Shown piece by piece: positions 32,460 to 43,906 of a stretch of 64,000 nucleotides of DNA. Each line of letters starts with the position of its first letter. Position 1 is the first letter of the stretch. This stretch comes from Sporothrix humicola. Its lineage: Eukaryota; Ascomycota; Sordariomycetes; Ophiostomatales; Ophiostomataceae. The stretch covers positions 124,001 to 188,000 of the forward strand of contig WNYE01000019.1 of NCBI GenBank assembly GCA_021396245.1, given 5' to 3'. The position numbers and the translations under genes are program-made. The notes under the pieces are model-generated. The model saw only the letters and a program-made list of their open reading frames with translations. It was not told the origin of the DNA and did no database searches.

Positions 32460-33371
32460 ATGGCGTCGGTATCGTTCCAGACGAACGGTGTCTCGCCGAC
32501 GGCTGCCGCAAACGGCACCGGATCGCAAGACAACCAGGCCACACAGACAGCATCCGCCTCGTCACAACAGCCATCCACTCAGACAGCATCACAACCAACA
32601 CAAGGCGCCGCATCGGCACCAAGCGCCACGCCAAACCCTCCCTCACAATCACAACAATCACAGACCTCACAACCCGCACCAAAGCCCCGCGATGCACGCA
32701 CCATGGAGTTGTTGCTGACCGCCCAGGGCGTCACCGCCTACGAAACCCGCGTTCCTCAACTCCTTCTCGACTTTGCCTACCGCCACACTTCGTCTGTCCT
32801 CTCCGACGCCATCCACCTCAGTGCAGACCCTTATACCTCGCACGCCGGCAGCAAACCCAGCGCCTCCAGCGGTGCCGCCGCCATGGCCCCCTCGGGCGGT
32901 GACGCTTCGGTCAGCGCAAACGCCATCCAGCTCGCCATTGCCAGCCGCCTCGCCTTCCAGTTCCGCGGCGGTGCCGGTGGCGCTTCGGCCGGTGGCGGCG
33001 CCAGCAAGGAGTGGCTGCTCGAGCTTGCCCGCGAGCGCAATAAGGTGGCCCTGCCGCGCGTCGGTGCTGTCGAGTGGGGTGCGCGTCTGCCAAGCGAGCG
33101 GTTCGTGCTGTCGGGCGTGAGCTGGGGCCTGCGTGACTCGTGGGCGCCTGGCGCAGCCGCAGGTGACGACGAAGACGAGGAGGAGGATGAGGAGATTATG
33201 CGGCTTGAGGGTGGCGGCAAGAAGGGCAAGGAGGGCGCTGACGGCGATGTCACAATGGCAGACGGTCCGGCAGACGAGGATGTGGGCGGCGACGGCGTCG
33301 AGGGCGGCACAATGGACGACGTGTTTGCCGACGACGGTATGATGGAGGACGAGGAGATGGGAATGGAGTAG
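32460..33371 (+). CDS. taf9: TFIID/SAGA subunit TAF9
   Basis: Single-exon protein of 303 residues. After a Thr/Gln/Ser/Pro-rich head (1-80), the histone fold starts at Met82: MELLLTAQGVTAYETRVPQL, then LLDFAYRHTSSVLSDAIHLS. This is characteristic of TAF9 (TAFII31/40), which pairs with TAF6 as an H3/H4-like dimer in TFIID and SAGA. The fold is interrupted by a Ser/Gly/Ala loop and resumes with VSANAIQLAIASRLAFQF, then LPRVGAVEWGARLPSERF and VLSGVSWGL, typical of the family's C-terminal conserved block. The tail is strongly acidic (Asp/Glu/Gly/Met-rich, about 235-303). The start has a CACAATGG context. The product is nuclear. Confidence 0.93.
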   Translation: MASVSFQTNGVSPTAAANGTGSQDNQATQTASASSQQPSTQTASQPTQGAASAPSATPNPPSQSQQSQTSQPAPKPRDARTMELLLTAQGVTAYETRVPQLLLDFAYRHTSSVLSDAIHLSADPYTSHAGSKPSASSGAAAMAPSGGDASVSANAIQLAIASRLAFQFRGGAGGASAGGGASKEWLLELARERNKVALPRVGAVEWGARLPSERFVLSGVSWGLRDSWAPGAAAGDDEDEEEDEEIMRLEGGGKKGKEGADGDVTMADGPADEDVGGDGVEGGTMDDVFADDGMMEDEEMGME

Positions 33372-33720
33372 GAGTACGGGCGGCGTGGTTGTTATTTAAA
33401 AAATGGAGAGTGCATCGGTGTGTGTACGTCTTGTTTTATATCTGCAGCTTCTTGTACTTTTTTTTCGGTCGGCGCAGTCCATGGTTAGGATCTTTTACTA
33501 GGAGTTAATATTTACGCATCACATTATTATTCGAAATTTGCATACAAGTCACAGTGTACAAGTTGGTGAATTTTATGTAAAGGTGAAACTGGTTGTATTG
33601 TTTGGAGCAGCAGCCATCATTAGTAGCTGCTGGCCCGTTAAGTTTCTATGTTTAAAAAAGAAAAAGAAAAAAGGTACTCAGCTGCGCCAAAGCACACTCG
33701 GTGTAGAATTGAAAAGGAAC
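33372..33720. other. Convergent 3' region, TAF9 / small ORF
   Basis: 349 bp between stop codons, AT-rich, holding 3' UTR sequence. A possible GTAAGT donor and an AG acceptor occur just after the small ORF's stop, but they would not change its protein. Confidence 0.4.
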
Positions 33721-33942
33721 TTACGAGCGCTTCTCGGCAGCCCGATCGAGGAGAGCATTGAGGCTCTTGGAGCCAGGAGTGCTCTGAGCAGACTGTGAGC
33801 TGAATGACAGCTCCTGCCACGGCTCCACAACATCCGGGTGGAACTTGTCCTGGGAAGCAGGAAGCTGCTTGAGCCAGTGAAAAATGAGGTCGTCCATTGC
33901 GAGCATCTCGAGTCTCGGAGAGGTCACGTCGTTGAGAGGCAT
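33721..33942 (-). CDS. Small protein of 73 residues, function unknown
   Basis: Predicted from the ATG at 33942 in a GTCAAAATGCC context. The protein begins MPLNDVTSPRLEMLAMDDLI, continues FHWLKQLPASQDKFHPDVVE, and ends AAEKRS. Composition is balanced and soluble-looking, unlike random low-complexity frames nearby. Upstream on the minus strand are a CTACTAAC branch site with CGCAG and CTCTAG acceptors (near 34013-34065) and a GTAAGT donor (at about 33979), so the transcript is probably spliced in its 5' leader or has further N-terminal exons that I could not join in frame. The spacing of D-L-I, Trp, Leu-Pro and V-x-P-x-x-E-L faintly recalls the short APC/C subunit Apc13. That is a speculation, not an assignment. 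Confidence 0.4.
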   Translation of the reverse strand: MPLNDVTSPRLEMLAMDDLIFHWLKQLPASQDKFHPDVVEPWQELSFSSQSAQSTPGSKSLNALLDRAAEKRS

Positions 33943-34458
33943 TTTGACACAGTGAGAGATTTTGTTGTGGGATCAAACTTACCTTTTGGTTGTGGATGAG
34001 GGGGTGCCTAGAGAGAAGAGTCAGTGATTTCTGCGGTGTTGATGTTAGTAGAGCATAATGACAAACATATCTAGATTGGTGATATAGGACATATAAATAG
34101 CTATTTGTTGATTCTCAGCATGTTCACTATTCTTTTTTGCTTGAACAATGAACAGCTATCACCAACAATTTAAACAAGGTCTTTGTTGTGATTTGAGAGA
34201 CCAGCCAATCGCATTCGCGGTCTCATAAACAAGCTGCCCATAAGATAATAAAGAACAAAGAAATTGTAACTCACACAATATTGTTCATTGATTTATTTAC
34301 ACTCAAAAACTATATGCTACTATATCACTTATCATTATTTGAAACGTGGCCAGCTCAAAGCTCGACCGGCAAATGAAGAAGAACAAGAAGAAATGAGGAA
34401 ATGCAACTGGAAGGAGATCAAAATCACAAACCAAAAAATTAAATGGCTACCACCAACC
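33943..34458. other. Intergenic with splice-like signals, minus strand
   Basis: About 0.5 kb between two minus-strand genes. It contains the putative leader introns of the small gene at 33721-33942 and then AT-rich 3' flank of the dehydrogenase at 34459. No separate gene is supported. Confidence 0.4.
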
Positions 34459-35918
34459 TTACTCCAGCCGGAACTTGCTCGTGGGCCGCAGCGGCAGGTC
34501 TGTCTTCTCGTACGCCATGTCAATCATGCGTGCCTGTGCGATACTGTCCTCGGGCGAGATCCACGCCCCGGAACCCTCGTTTCCGCGGATCCTGTTGACA
34601 AACTGCTCCAGCTGGTGACGGTGCGAGATCCAGTACGGCTCGCTGGGCTGGTCAATGCCACCTTCCTTAAAAGTGTAGACCTTCTTGGACTCCTTGACCG
34701 TCCAGCGCTTGGTCACCACGCTCGGGTCGTCAATGCGGCGCACCACGAACTCGCTCTCAATGTCGATACGATGCCAAAACAGAGAAACCAAAAAGTTGCG
34801 CAGTGTGATCTTGCGCGTCACCACACGCTCGTGTCCCTCGGGGATGACCGATGCCTTCTCGCCTTCGGCCAGCGGCGCCGGCACAGCTTTGTGCGTGACA
34901 CAAATCCAGGGGGCACCTATCGTGAAGCGGCTGCCCTGCAGATTGCTCTTCACCTTGCCGATACGGCCGCCGGGGAACCTAAAGGTAGCCTCGGCCGCCG
35001 AGTCGCAGAGCTCGTAGGGCGGCGGGCTCTTGGTGACCTTGCACTCGAGACACTCCTCGGGCTCCGCGGCAAACACTTGGCGCAGCGTCGAGAACGTGTA
35101 CGTGCCAAGATCCATCATGCAGCCACCGGCAAGATCGTAGTGGAAGCGGATGTCGTCCTTAGCGAATAACCAGGCGGGGATGATGGCCTCGGTGTACACG
35201 CTGTCGATGTTGGGACTGTCGACGAGCGTCAGGAAATACCGCCAAGCGGGCTGAAAGCGGTAGTGGAACGCCTCGAGAAGCACAGGCGGTTTGCCATTGG
35301 CAGTGGCATTGACCTCGGCCGGCACAGGTTTGGTCAGATACGGCGACCCAAAGAGCAGCTCGGCCTCGGTCGCGTTGGACACAGACGGCTTCTCGAGCAG
35401 CACATGTTTGCCTTTGGCTATGGCCTTAAGAGCCCACTCAAAGTGAAGGCCATTAGGCAGCGGAATATAGATGGCGTCAATGGTTGGGTCGTTGATGATA
35501 TCTGGACACGTTAGAATGGGGGTAAATAAACAAAAAAGGGCAACTCACCATCGTAACTGTCCAACACCTGCGGAATGCCGTGAGTCTTTGCATGAGCCGT
35601 GGCTCTCGCTTTGTCACGTGCGGCGACGGCCTGGATAACCACGTCAGGATGCGACTTGGCTGGTTTATACAGCGCTTCGGGCCTGTAAGACAAACCTGTC
35701 AGCAAGTTGCTCGTTCAGACCAGTGTGAGTAGGATGCAGGATCCTTCAAACACAACGCCAGGGCACCCTAATGGGACGTAACAGAAAGTAGAAAAATTCG
35801 ACTCCGAATCAACTTACGAGATGTAGGCGGCGCCAAGAACGCCGAAGCGGATCGGGTCCGCCGTCTTAATTGCCTCCGGCGGATACTGGGCCTTCCAGAG
35901 ACGACTGATGAGATCCAT
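34459..35918 (-). CDS. Gfo/Idh/MocA-family NAD(P)-dependent dehydrogenase
   Basis: Spliced as 35818-35918, 35549-35682 and 34459-35501. The introns of 135 and 47 nt have GTAAGT and GTGAGT donors and ACAG and CCAG acceptors. Product 425 residues. The N-terminal Rossmann motif is FGVLGAAYIS (25-34), and the family hallmark E-K-P lies at 115-117 in GKHVLLEKPSVSN, where Lys acts at the active site. AIYIPLPNGLHFEWALKAIA precedes it. The C-terminal alpha/beta domain includes GGCMMDLGTYTFSTLRQVF, the expected D-x-G(x) and Tyr region. Family members closest in feel are D-xylose dehydrogenase (NADP) and dimeric dihydrodiol dehydrogenase; the sugar or diol substrate cannot be fixed here. There is no signal peptide, so it is cytosolic. 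It ends in FRLE. Confidence 0.9.
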
Positions 35919-38900
35919 GATTGCGATGCGGTGAAATATTTGACAGAAATCGAAGCAAATTAGCAGGTGTTTGCAGCAAGTTCCGAACAAGAATTCAAGC
36001 CCAGAAATGAGCTGAACCTCCTGCCAACTTTATACGTACTTGGTGATGTAACTGTTCCCCCGACCGCCCGCTCTTTCCCCCTCAAGTTTGAAGCACAGTA
36101 CCTTCCGGGGTCTTGTGCACTGTTTACGTACTGTCCGCATACTAGGGACCGTTTGGCTCCGGCCGGCGATGGGCGCACGGCATTCTCGGCGAGCGCCTCG
36201 GAAACTTTATTTGAGAGCTCTTCATTCATGTCTGCGCGAAATCAGTGTCATCCATAAGAAAACGACGAATAAATGCCCGCAATGTGGCACACAACGCCCG
36301 TCTCGGCCTGAATGTCACACAGTGTGTCAAGACATATCAAGCCAATGCAAGCTGCGCTCCCGAGATATCAAAGGAAGAAACGACAGCCTTGTGTGGCTTT
36401 CGCTGTGGCGTTCAAAACAGACAAAAGTCTGCTCTCTCAAAAAGCCACCGCCGTTAAATGCTGTGTCTCTGCCGTTTGCCCAGGTCCGGAATCACGGCGC
36501 AACCTGAGTCCGGGCCCTCCAGCTGTGCATTTTGGGAAGGCGCTCCCGAGCTGGTTTTGGCAGTCGTGATTCATGGGCCTCTCATTGGCCCTATCACCCA
36601 AAATTCTCCACCCCAACGCCCAGCTACCAAAACCCTTGCCATTCGCTTGAGCAGCCACCCACGAGTGGGCAAGGATGAGCTGCGCAGCGCAAAATATTGT
36701 GTAAGACCACCTCAAGCGGTCTGGCCTTGTTCTAGGCCTGGCCGGGCCGCTAGAGAAGGCGGGCCTAGGCCTCGGCCAGACCCTGCATGAATTTGTCTCT
36801 TCACGATGTCAATATCTTAACTGTGAGTCCACGCAGCGTTCTTTGCTCCACAGAAGGAAAAGAGCATTGACTAGCGACAGCTATCAACGTCCGTGAAGAG
36901 TCACAGGAGCTTCTCTGTTCTGGCCTTGACTGTGCTTACAGCCTTCTGTGATTCGGAGCCGCCACGCCACACGAAACATCCAGTCGCTCTTTCCCGTTGA
37001 GCTGTGTGCCGTGCCCTTTCCAGATCGTGTATCAGTGGATCCTTCCCTCTTTCTGCCGCAAACATTGTTGGCAATTAGGGGCAGGAGCACAGGGCAGGCT
37101 GGGCAGCCCTGGGAGATTAATATAAATGTCGTACTCGCACTCTCAACAACCGTCGAGGGGCATGGCCGGATGAACTCCCCGAGACGAAGGCGGACCTGTC
37201 AAAATATTACAACGTATCAAATCGAACGGTGAGGGAACAAGATGTAGAAAGAGTGCCAGAGAATGAAGAGAAAAGAAAATACGACAAAAAGAAACGACGA
37301 AATATGACAGAAAGGGAAGGAACAAGTGGCGGTAGGTCAGGTCGCAGATTCCTTCAAAGAAAGTGCACCACCTCTCTGTCGTCCAGTCTCGTCCCTCTCT
37401 GCTCTCCGCTTTTTTGTACCCACCAGTCCGATTCGCTACGAGCACGCGCATCTGGGTACCTGTCTTGCCATGCTATTCTCTCACAAACACAGGTACCGCC
37501 AGCCCTGCCCTCCAAGACCCGCGAGGCAAGACCGCCCGCACTACAGCCGTTGGCGCCTTCCCGGCGCTGGCTTATTGCACGATTTTCCTCCACCAACCTG
37601 GACGAGTGGTCTGATTTTGCCGTCTTGCTACAGTTGCTGAACCACCCCTTGACCTGTCTTCCCCGGACTCGGATGCCAAAGTCAGGCCATCTTTCTGTCG
37701 ATTTTGTCGATTCAATTTTTTTTTCTTCCAATTCGTTTTCGCTTTGCGCTTTTGCCAGTTCATCCTTTGCAGAACAACCCTTGTTTGCCCCCCTCTCTTT
37801 CTGTTTTGCTCTTTTGTCCTTTCGCGTCTCCCCGTTCCTTCCTTCCCCATTTATCGGCAACGGTGCTCTTTCCGTTTTCTTTTCTCTCGTGTCGCGAGGC
37901 CACAAGGTAGCTACTGGCCTTTCAGTGGAGGGGCCACCGCATCGCTCCTTCCCTCTTGTCTCCCTTTCTTGTGTGTAGTTTCCTTCGTTCCAACAGAACG
38001 TGTTTGTATTGTCTACGTATCTTTTTGTAATTTTTCTCTCGCCTCCTTTTTAGGCCAATCCATTCTTCTTCCATTTTTTTACCAACATCCTGCCATTGTG
38101 CCCCGTGCCAGAGTTCCTGAACGCGACACACTCGCCCTTTCGATTCCACACCACGGGCCTCGTGCATCTGTCGACTTATCCGCTGCTCTCACACTACTAT
38201 CCATTGATACCTTGACACCTGCCGACATATTCTGACTGCTTCTACGGCCAAATTCCTTTTCTGCCTCCGTCTGAGCATCTATCGATCTGCATTCTGCCTC
38301 TTTTTCGCATTTCGCCTTTGTCACCGTTTTGGTCGTTCTTTATCCCTTTCGCGTGTCGTTCTACCAGTAGCACACCACAAACCCCCACATCGCTGGTCTC
38401 TCCGTCTAAGCTCCAAGCTTCTTCTTTGTTGCCCTGTTCCAAAACACAAATCCATCCCACACGGAGAATTATATTGTCGACCACCGAAAAAAAAACGCAT
38501 TTTTCCTGACCCAAGCTCTCAACGTGGCTCTCAAGGATTGTTTAACATGAGCCTGTGACGACTTGCTCGGCCGCTCCCGTACAAACGGTTCGTTCTCTCG
38601 CCTCTCCACCGTCGCCTCGACTGTTTGAATCGACTATTATCTTGCACGTCCGTTTTCTTCCTCTTCTGCTCCTTCGACCCAGTCTTTGATACGGAGCTCA
38701 CGTCTTCCTTACCTTCTATCCCGCCGTGGTCATCCGTATTTCCCTTTCCAAGGACCCTCCTCTCATCAAGTTTCCCAAAGTACCCTTTTGTACCTTTGGC
38801 CTCCCATTTGCTCTCTCATTCTCTTCTTAGTCTGATAATCTTCTCGATCTCTCTCTTTCTTGACTCCCTTCTCCCCTCTTGAGTCGCCCTTTCCTTTCAT

Positions 38901-39715
38901 CCTCTTTTGTACCGTTCCGCGGCGAATTGTTTCTACAGTCTTTATCGCCTCTCCGGCCATTTCTTCAATACGGCATTGTCGTGACGATTCTTTTTCGGCA
39001 TTCACTCATCAAGCCTGTATACACTTTCATATCCTTCTTGCTCACGGGACAATCCACATCACACGCTCTACCCTTTACTCTCTCCCTCCTCTCTCTCTTG
39101 CCTCTCAATATCTCGTCTCTGCATAGGACCCTGATACCATTGGCAGGTCTCCGTTTACCATCTGCCTTGCATTGATCCAACCTTACCCTCCTCCTCGATC
39201 TCGATCGGCACTCACCAGCCGTCAAAACACCGTTGGGGGAAGCTTGGTCGTCCTTGCAGCCCCGGCCACCCGCCTCCTTTTACTCCTTCTTACCTTTCAC
39301 CCCCTTTTTTCATATCGTCTCCCATCCTTTGTTGTTTTTTATTTCTTATCATTCTCCTCTTTCTGCCAATTGACCTCGATTCAACGGCAAACAGCTTCAC
39401 CATCAACGATATATTCACGACTCGCCACGTTCTCGCATACAACCACTACATCCGCGCTTACATCCACATTCGCACTCACAACCACATATCACGAGCACGT
39501 CTCACATCTCACAATCGAATATCACGGCTCGTCGTTCCGAACTAAACTTGTGGTTTGACCATTCAAAGCTCCTGTCTTGTGGTGTTGGACAACGTCTCAT
39601 CAAAGAACCTTCGGATCGCGCTCAACCTCACAACCACGCTTTTTTTTCTCAGCGGGGCTTTGAATAGCTCAATCGTCATTGTTGCTGCTCGGGATGCATA
39701 GCTGACCGGGGCAAC
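35919..39715. promoter_or_regulatory. 3.8 kb intergenic with CT-rich leader of the bHLH gene
   Basis: No supportable gene. Up to about 37300 the sequence is mixed. From about 37350 to 39700 the plus strand is heavily pyrimidine-biased and open frames give Ser/Leu/Phe/Pro-rich peptides without domains. I interpret this half as promoter plus a long 5' leader for the bHLH gene. Confidence 0.45.
39694..39705 (+). promoter_or_regulatory. Three-codon upstream ORF before the bHLH start
   Basis: ATGCATAGCTGA encodes Met-His-Ser-stop and ends 10 nt before the predicted bHLH start codon. It would be in the mRNA if, as is likely, transcription starts further upstream. Confidence 0.5.
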
Positions 39716-40209
39716 ATGGATCAAAACTTCCTTAGAAACATTGGCTACTTTGCAGTGCCAAATAACCAGGTATGTAGAAAAAAAAAGCATACCAAACGAC
39801 ACTGTAATTTCTAACTAACATGATATAGACGCTCAATCCAGTTGACCAGTCCGGCGATTCTTCAGGACTGGGCTCGCAACTCCCATCGTCTTCAATATGG
39901 GATGAACCAAATTTGGCCGCCGCAGGCCTTGGTCGGACAAGAGACGCATCGTCTGGGGCTCCTAGCTTGTCTCTCGATTCTCTAGCACCATCTACCGGCG
40001 CATCTAGTCTCAACCCATACAGCCCGATAATGTCGACGTCGTCCATGTTTAGTCAGAATCCGCGCTCCATCATCTCGCCAAGAAATCACCGGTCAAGGGA
40101 TGGCCACGAAAGAAAACGGTCGCGTCTCAACACGGAATCAACGCCCTTTGATTCGGTCGATTATTGGATCCAGTTCGATCAAGAACAACAGCAGCAACAG
40201 ATGCAAAAA

Positions 40210-40240
<31 letters not shown>

Positions 40241-41466
40241 TACTACTCCAGCAACAACAACTCCAGCAGCTGCAGCAGCAACAGTTGCAGTTGCAGCAGG
40301 CACAACGGCAGCGGCAGCAGCAGCAGAAGTTGAAGCAGGAGCAGGAGCAGAAAAAGAAGGAGAAGCAGAGCCAGGAGACGGCCGATGCAACAGATGCCAC
40401 AGCAGCCTCTAGCTCTCAGGTAAAGGCCCCAACTCCTCAGCGGTAAGCTATGATTGTTTTGTTCATACAGCCAGCCTCAAAGTGGCACGAAAGAGGATAA
40501 TCACTAACACGGTATCTTTTGTTCGGCGCGCTCAGATCAGCGACGATGACTTCGCAGACTCTCTCGACGGGTAGGCAGAAGCCTGAGGAGGTGAATCTCG
40601 ATGACACGGCGTTGGAGAAGGCACTGTCAGATGAGGGTGAGGAGGGCTTTTCGTACTCGTCCATTGACCTCGCGGACCAGCTCTCGAAAATCGATTCTAT
40701 GCCGCCAGCCGAGGTTCCGCAACGAGAAGGGTTGTACTCGACACCGCTTAGTTGGGAGCGGCCGCAGATGGGACTCCGCCTCGATTCCATGTTGGGACTC
40801 CAAACGCCAACCTTGAGTGAAGCAGAACAGCGCCGTCTTATTGCGATTGCAATGAACCCGACAACACCAATGGGCGGCCTGGGCAACAATATGGGCGCAA
40901 ACTACAATACGTTTCCCATGTTCGGGCCAGGGCTGGGCACGGCCTCCCTCGGCCAAATATCCAATAACGATTTCATGAGCGCAATGATGGCGCCGTCCTC
41001 AAGCACCGCAACAACCCAACCACAAGCTTCTTCGTCCTCCAAAGCAGCAAAGCCGGCCAAGGCGGACAGCAAGGGTAAGGACAAGCCCAAATCGGCCGAC
41101 CGCACTGCCCACAACGACATTGAGCGCAAATATCGGACAAACCTCAAGGACCGCATTGCGGAACTGCGCGATGCGGTCCCCTCGCTGCGTACGATTCCCG
41201 AGAACGGCGTCGACGATGGTGACGAAGAGGGCGAGGGTTCCAATCAGGCAGGACGAACTCCCAAGGTCTCAAAGGGCACTGTCTTGACAAAGGCGACCGA
41301 CTACATCCACCACCTCGAGAAAAAGAACAAGCAAATCATGCAGCAACACCAAGAGCTCTCCCGGCGGCTGCAAGCATTCGAGCAGCTCCTTAACGCGACG
41401 GCACGGCCTACCTTCCAGATGCCCAATTATAGCAGAACTCTCTTCGACCCCAGAGCCTTTTGTTAA
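39716..41466 (+). CDS. bHLH transcription factor, SREBP type, with polyQ tract
   Basis: Spliced as 39716-39769, 39829-40442 and 40536-41466. The introns (59 and 93 nt) have GTATGT and GTAAGC donors with CTAAC branch sites; a nearer donor at 40420 would break the frame. Product 532 residues. The N-terminal half is Ser-rich and carries a long interrupted polyGln/Leu tract (about 138-190, encoded 40180-40340). The bHLH starts at His415 (HNDIERKYRTNLKDRIAELR). Tyr422 replaces the usual Arg, the hallmark of the SREBP family, followed by an acidic loop and KGTVLTKATDYIHHLEKKNK. No SREBP membrane helices follow, so it is a soluble nuclear factor. Many fungal relatives control morphology, sterol or hypoxia responses; the specific role here is unknown. 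Confidence 0.9.
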
Positions 41467-42273
41467 ATGGCCATCCTTCATCATTTGGCGGCGTCTTCTT
41501 CTTCAGCATTTTTGCTTTTTTCTACTTTACGATTAAACATGACAAAATAAGCCTTATTTGCGCGTTTTTTTTTTTTCTTTTCCTATTTTTAACAAGACTG
41601 TACATCTCTGTACACATGACGTCTTTTTCTTATGAGCTATTAACCTTTCTTTTCTCTTTTTGCTTCTTCTTTCTTTCTTTGGCGAATCTACGTGTGGTAT
41701 GGTTTTGGTTGGTGGCCACTTCGGCATCCCCCCTTACTTTTAATTGTTCTTTATACAAAATGGCAGAGGTAGCACATACTCAAAAGGCCGTGGGAAAGGT
41801 ATCAAGGGACGTTTCATGGTCCGGCATGTGGACTTTCTGGGAAAGGGTCTTGTATGAGATGCGTACTCGGACAAAACTACATTTTCAGCGGCCGCTTCAT
41901 CAGCGATAACATTTGGTTTTTTGGTGAATTAAGTCATCCACTCAGTTATACCTATATGTTATGTTTAACGTGATACGTCAATATTTCTTTGTGATTAAAA
42001 ATAAAATAACATAAATTTATGTTTTCTAAATACGTGCTTTTTAAAGAAATAAAAAAAAAGGGGGGGAAAGGGGGGGGGGGGGAAGAAAAAAAGAAAAAAA
42101 GAAAAAAAGAAAAAAAGAAAAAAAGAAAAAAAGAAAAAAAGAAAAAAAAAAAAAAAGAAAAAGAAAAAGAATAAAATATGCAAGAGCAACTGTATGAAAT
42201 AGAGCACTTCACAAAAACGCCATTAATTTAATTATTTTAATCAACCACGTGTATATTTCACATCTATTTAGAT
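41467..42273. other. Convergent 3' region, bHLH / Icp55
   Basis: About 0.8 kb between stop codons, AT-rich, with the microsatellite listed separately. No gene is supported; a Phe-rich open frame on the minus strand is just the purine microsatellite read backwards. Confidence 0.5.
42060..42148. repeat. G-run and (GAAAAAAA)x8 microsatellite
   Basis: A 7-G and a 13-G run (42060-42082) are followed by eight perfect units of GAAAAAAA (42085-42148) and further A-rich sequence to about 42172. It is an all-purine strand of about 110 nt including preceding A runs. It sits between two convergent 3' ends. Confidence 0.9.
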
Positions 42274-43906
42274 TTACACATCTCGTAATGCCTCGATATC
42301 CACGACTTCTTTGACGGCCTCCGTGGTGAGGATGTGTGGGTTCTCCTCACCAACGCAGACGCTGTCTTCGATACGCACAGCCAAGCCACGGAAGTGCTCC
42401 GGCCACCGTGCATCGTCGGGCACGTAAACACCTGGCTCGACAGTGACGCAGTGGCCGACCTGCAGGGGAATGTGACGCGGCACGCTCGGCGTGTCATGCA
42501 CATCCAGCCCAACATAGTGGCCGACGTGATGAGGGAAGAGCGTCGACAATGCGTCTCTGCCTCCGCCACCGGTGAAACTGAAGCCAAAATCAAACCCAAG
42601 CTTCGTGAGCTCCTTGCGCAAGCTGTCTGCCGTAATGCGGTGGATTTGGTCGAGAGACAAGCCGCCTGCCGCGCGACACAACGACACAGATGACCGCTGC
42701 ACGCGCAGGACAGCCTCGTACAAGTCGCGCTGGGCCTCCGTAAAACGGCCGCTGATGGGCCATGTGCGCGTAATGTCGGCAATGTACGTGCCGTACTCGC
42801 CACCAGCATCGACAAGCACCGTCTCGCCCTCTTCCAGCGACGCATTGTTGAGCACATAGTGGATCAGACGGCCACGCGGACCGCCGGCTACAACAGGCAC
42901 ATAGGCAATGCCATCGCCGCCATCCTGGTGGAAGCCATAGTCTAGGAAGGCAGCCAGGTCCTTTTCACGCGTCCACGGCCGACGCATCGCGTTGGTTAGA
43001 GCGCGACCCGACAGCCGTCCTGCTTGACGCATGTTGGCAATCTCGGCCATGCTCTTGATGGAGCGCTGCTTGGCAACAATCGGATCCAGTGGATGCACGC
43101 GTGCGACGCCGGCCTCATCGAGAAGTGCCTTGATCGACTTGTCAGCCGCCATGCTGGACGATGCTGGTGGCGGCACATCGACCTCGGGGTTTGTGTAGAC
43201 GACGCGCACGCCCTTTAGCAAAGACGGCAGCAGCGAGCCAATGGAGCTGATATCGCCGACCTCGTCAGCGTTCCACACATCGCGGGCCGCGTCAACGCCG
43301 CTCCAAGGACCGCTCCATTGCTCGGCACGCGGGTCTTTTGGCCGCACCAGAAGCGAGAAGACGCAGTCGCCCACGTCGGGCCCTGTCTTGCGGATAACGG
43401 CGACAGATTCGGGCTCGCTGAAACCCGTGAGGTAGAAGAAGTCGGATTCTTGGCGGAAGGGAAAAAAGACGGCGCCGGATCGATATTTGATGTCAGAGGC
43501 TCGGAGAACAGCGGCGGAATCTTCGGGAAGGGCGGCGGCGAGAGCGCATCGGCGGTCGTAGTATTCCTGGGCGGTGATACCGGGTGTAACTGTACTGTTA
43601 GAAGGGCTGTGGCCAAGGAAGCAGGGGGCGGGGCGACATACGTTCTCCTGCCTTGAGGATGTGAGGATGTGTTTCGTGGACAGGTTGACCGAAGAGCAAG
43701 TCTCCTGCCGAGACTGTGGCGTAGCCTCGTCTACTTGACACTGGCCCTGATACTCTCGGTTTCGACTGTATGGGCGACTGGTGTGAAGATATTGGCCGTG
43801 CTGCTTGCCGTAGTGTCTGTGTTCGGCGAATGGTCGGTCTGAAAGAAGCTTTCATCAACCGACCGACCTGCTCAAAGCAGACAGTATGTGTTTGCCGCGG
43901 CTTCAT
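42274..43906 (-). CDS. icp55: Intermediate cleaving peptidase Icp55 (aminopeptidase P family)
   Basis: Spliced as 43642-43906 and 42274-43589; the intron of 52 nt (GTATGT...TACAG) restores ILKAGE-LTPGITAQEYYDRR. Product 526 residues. The start at 43906 has a CACAATG context; Met18 (43855) is an alternative. The N-terminus is an Arg/Ser/Gln-rich mitochondrial presequence ending near RRGYATVSAG. The aminopeptidase-P N domain (about 90-250) is followed by the creatinase-fold domain with its five metal ligands: Asp349 and Asp360 (VLVDAGGEYGTYIADITRTW), His446 (HHVGHYVGLDVHD), Glu473 (VTVEPGVYV) and Glu496 (VRIEDSVCV). Icp55 removes one residue from proteins already cut by mitochondrial processing peptidase, stabilising them in the matrix. 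Confidence 0.92.

Noticed and set aside
40420..40425. Splice donor GTAAAG for the second bHLH intron
   Set aside because: Using it gives a frame that stops 13 codons into the next exon; the donor at 40443 (GTAAGC) keeps the bHLH frame.
41952..42212. Minus-strand frame encoding almost only Phe and Ser
   Set aside because: It is the (GAAAAAAA) microsatellite and G-runs translated backwards.
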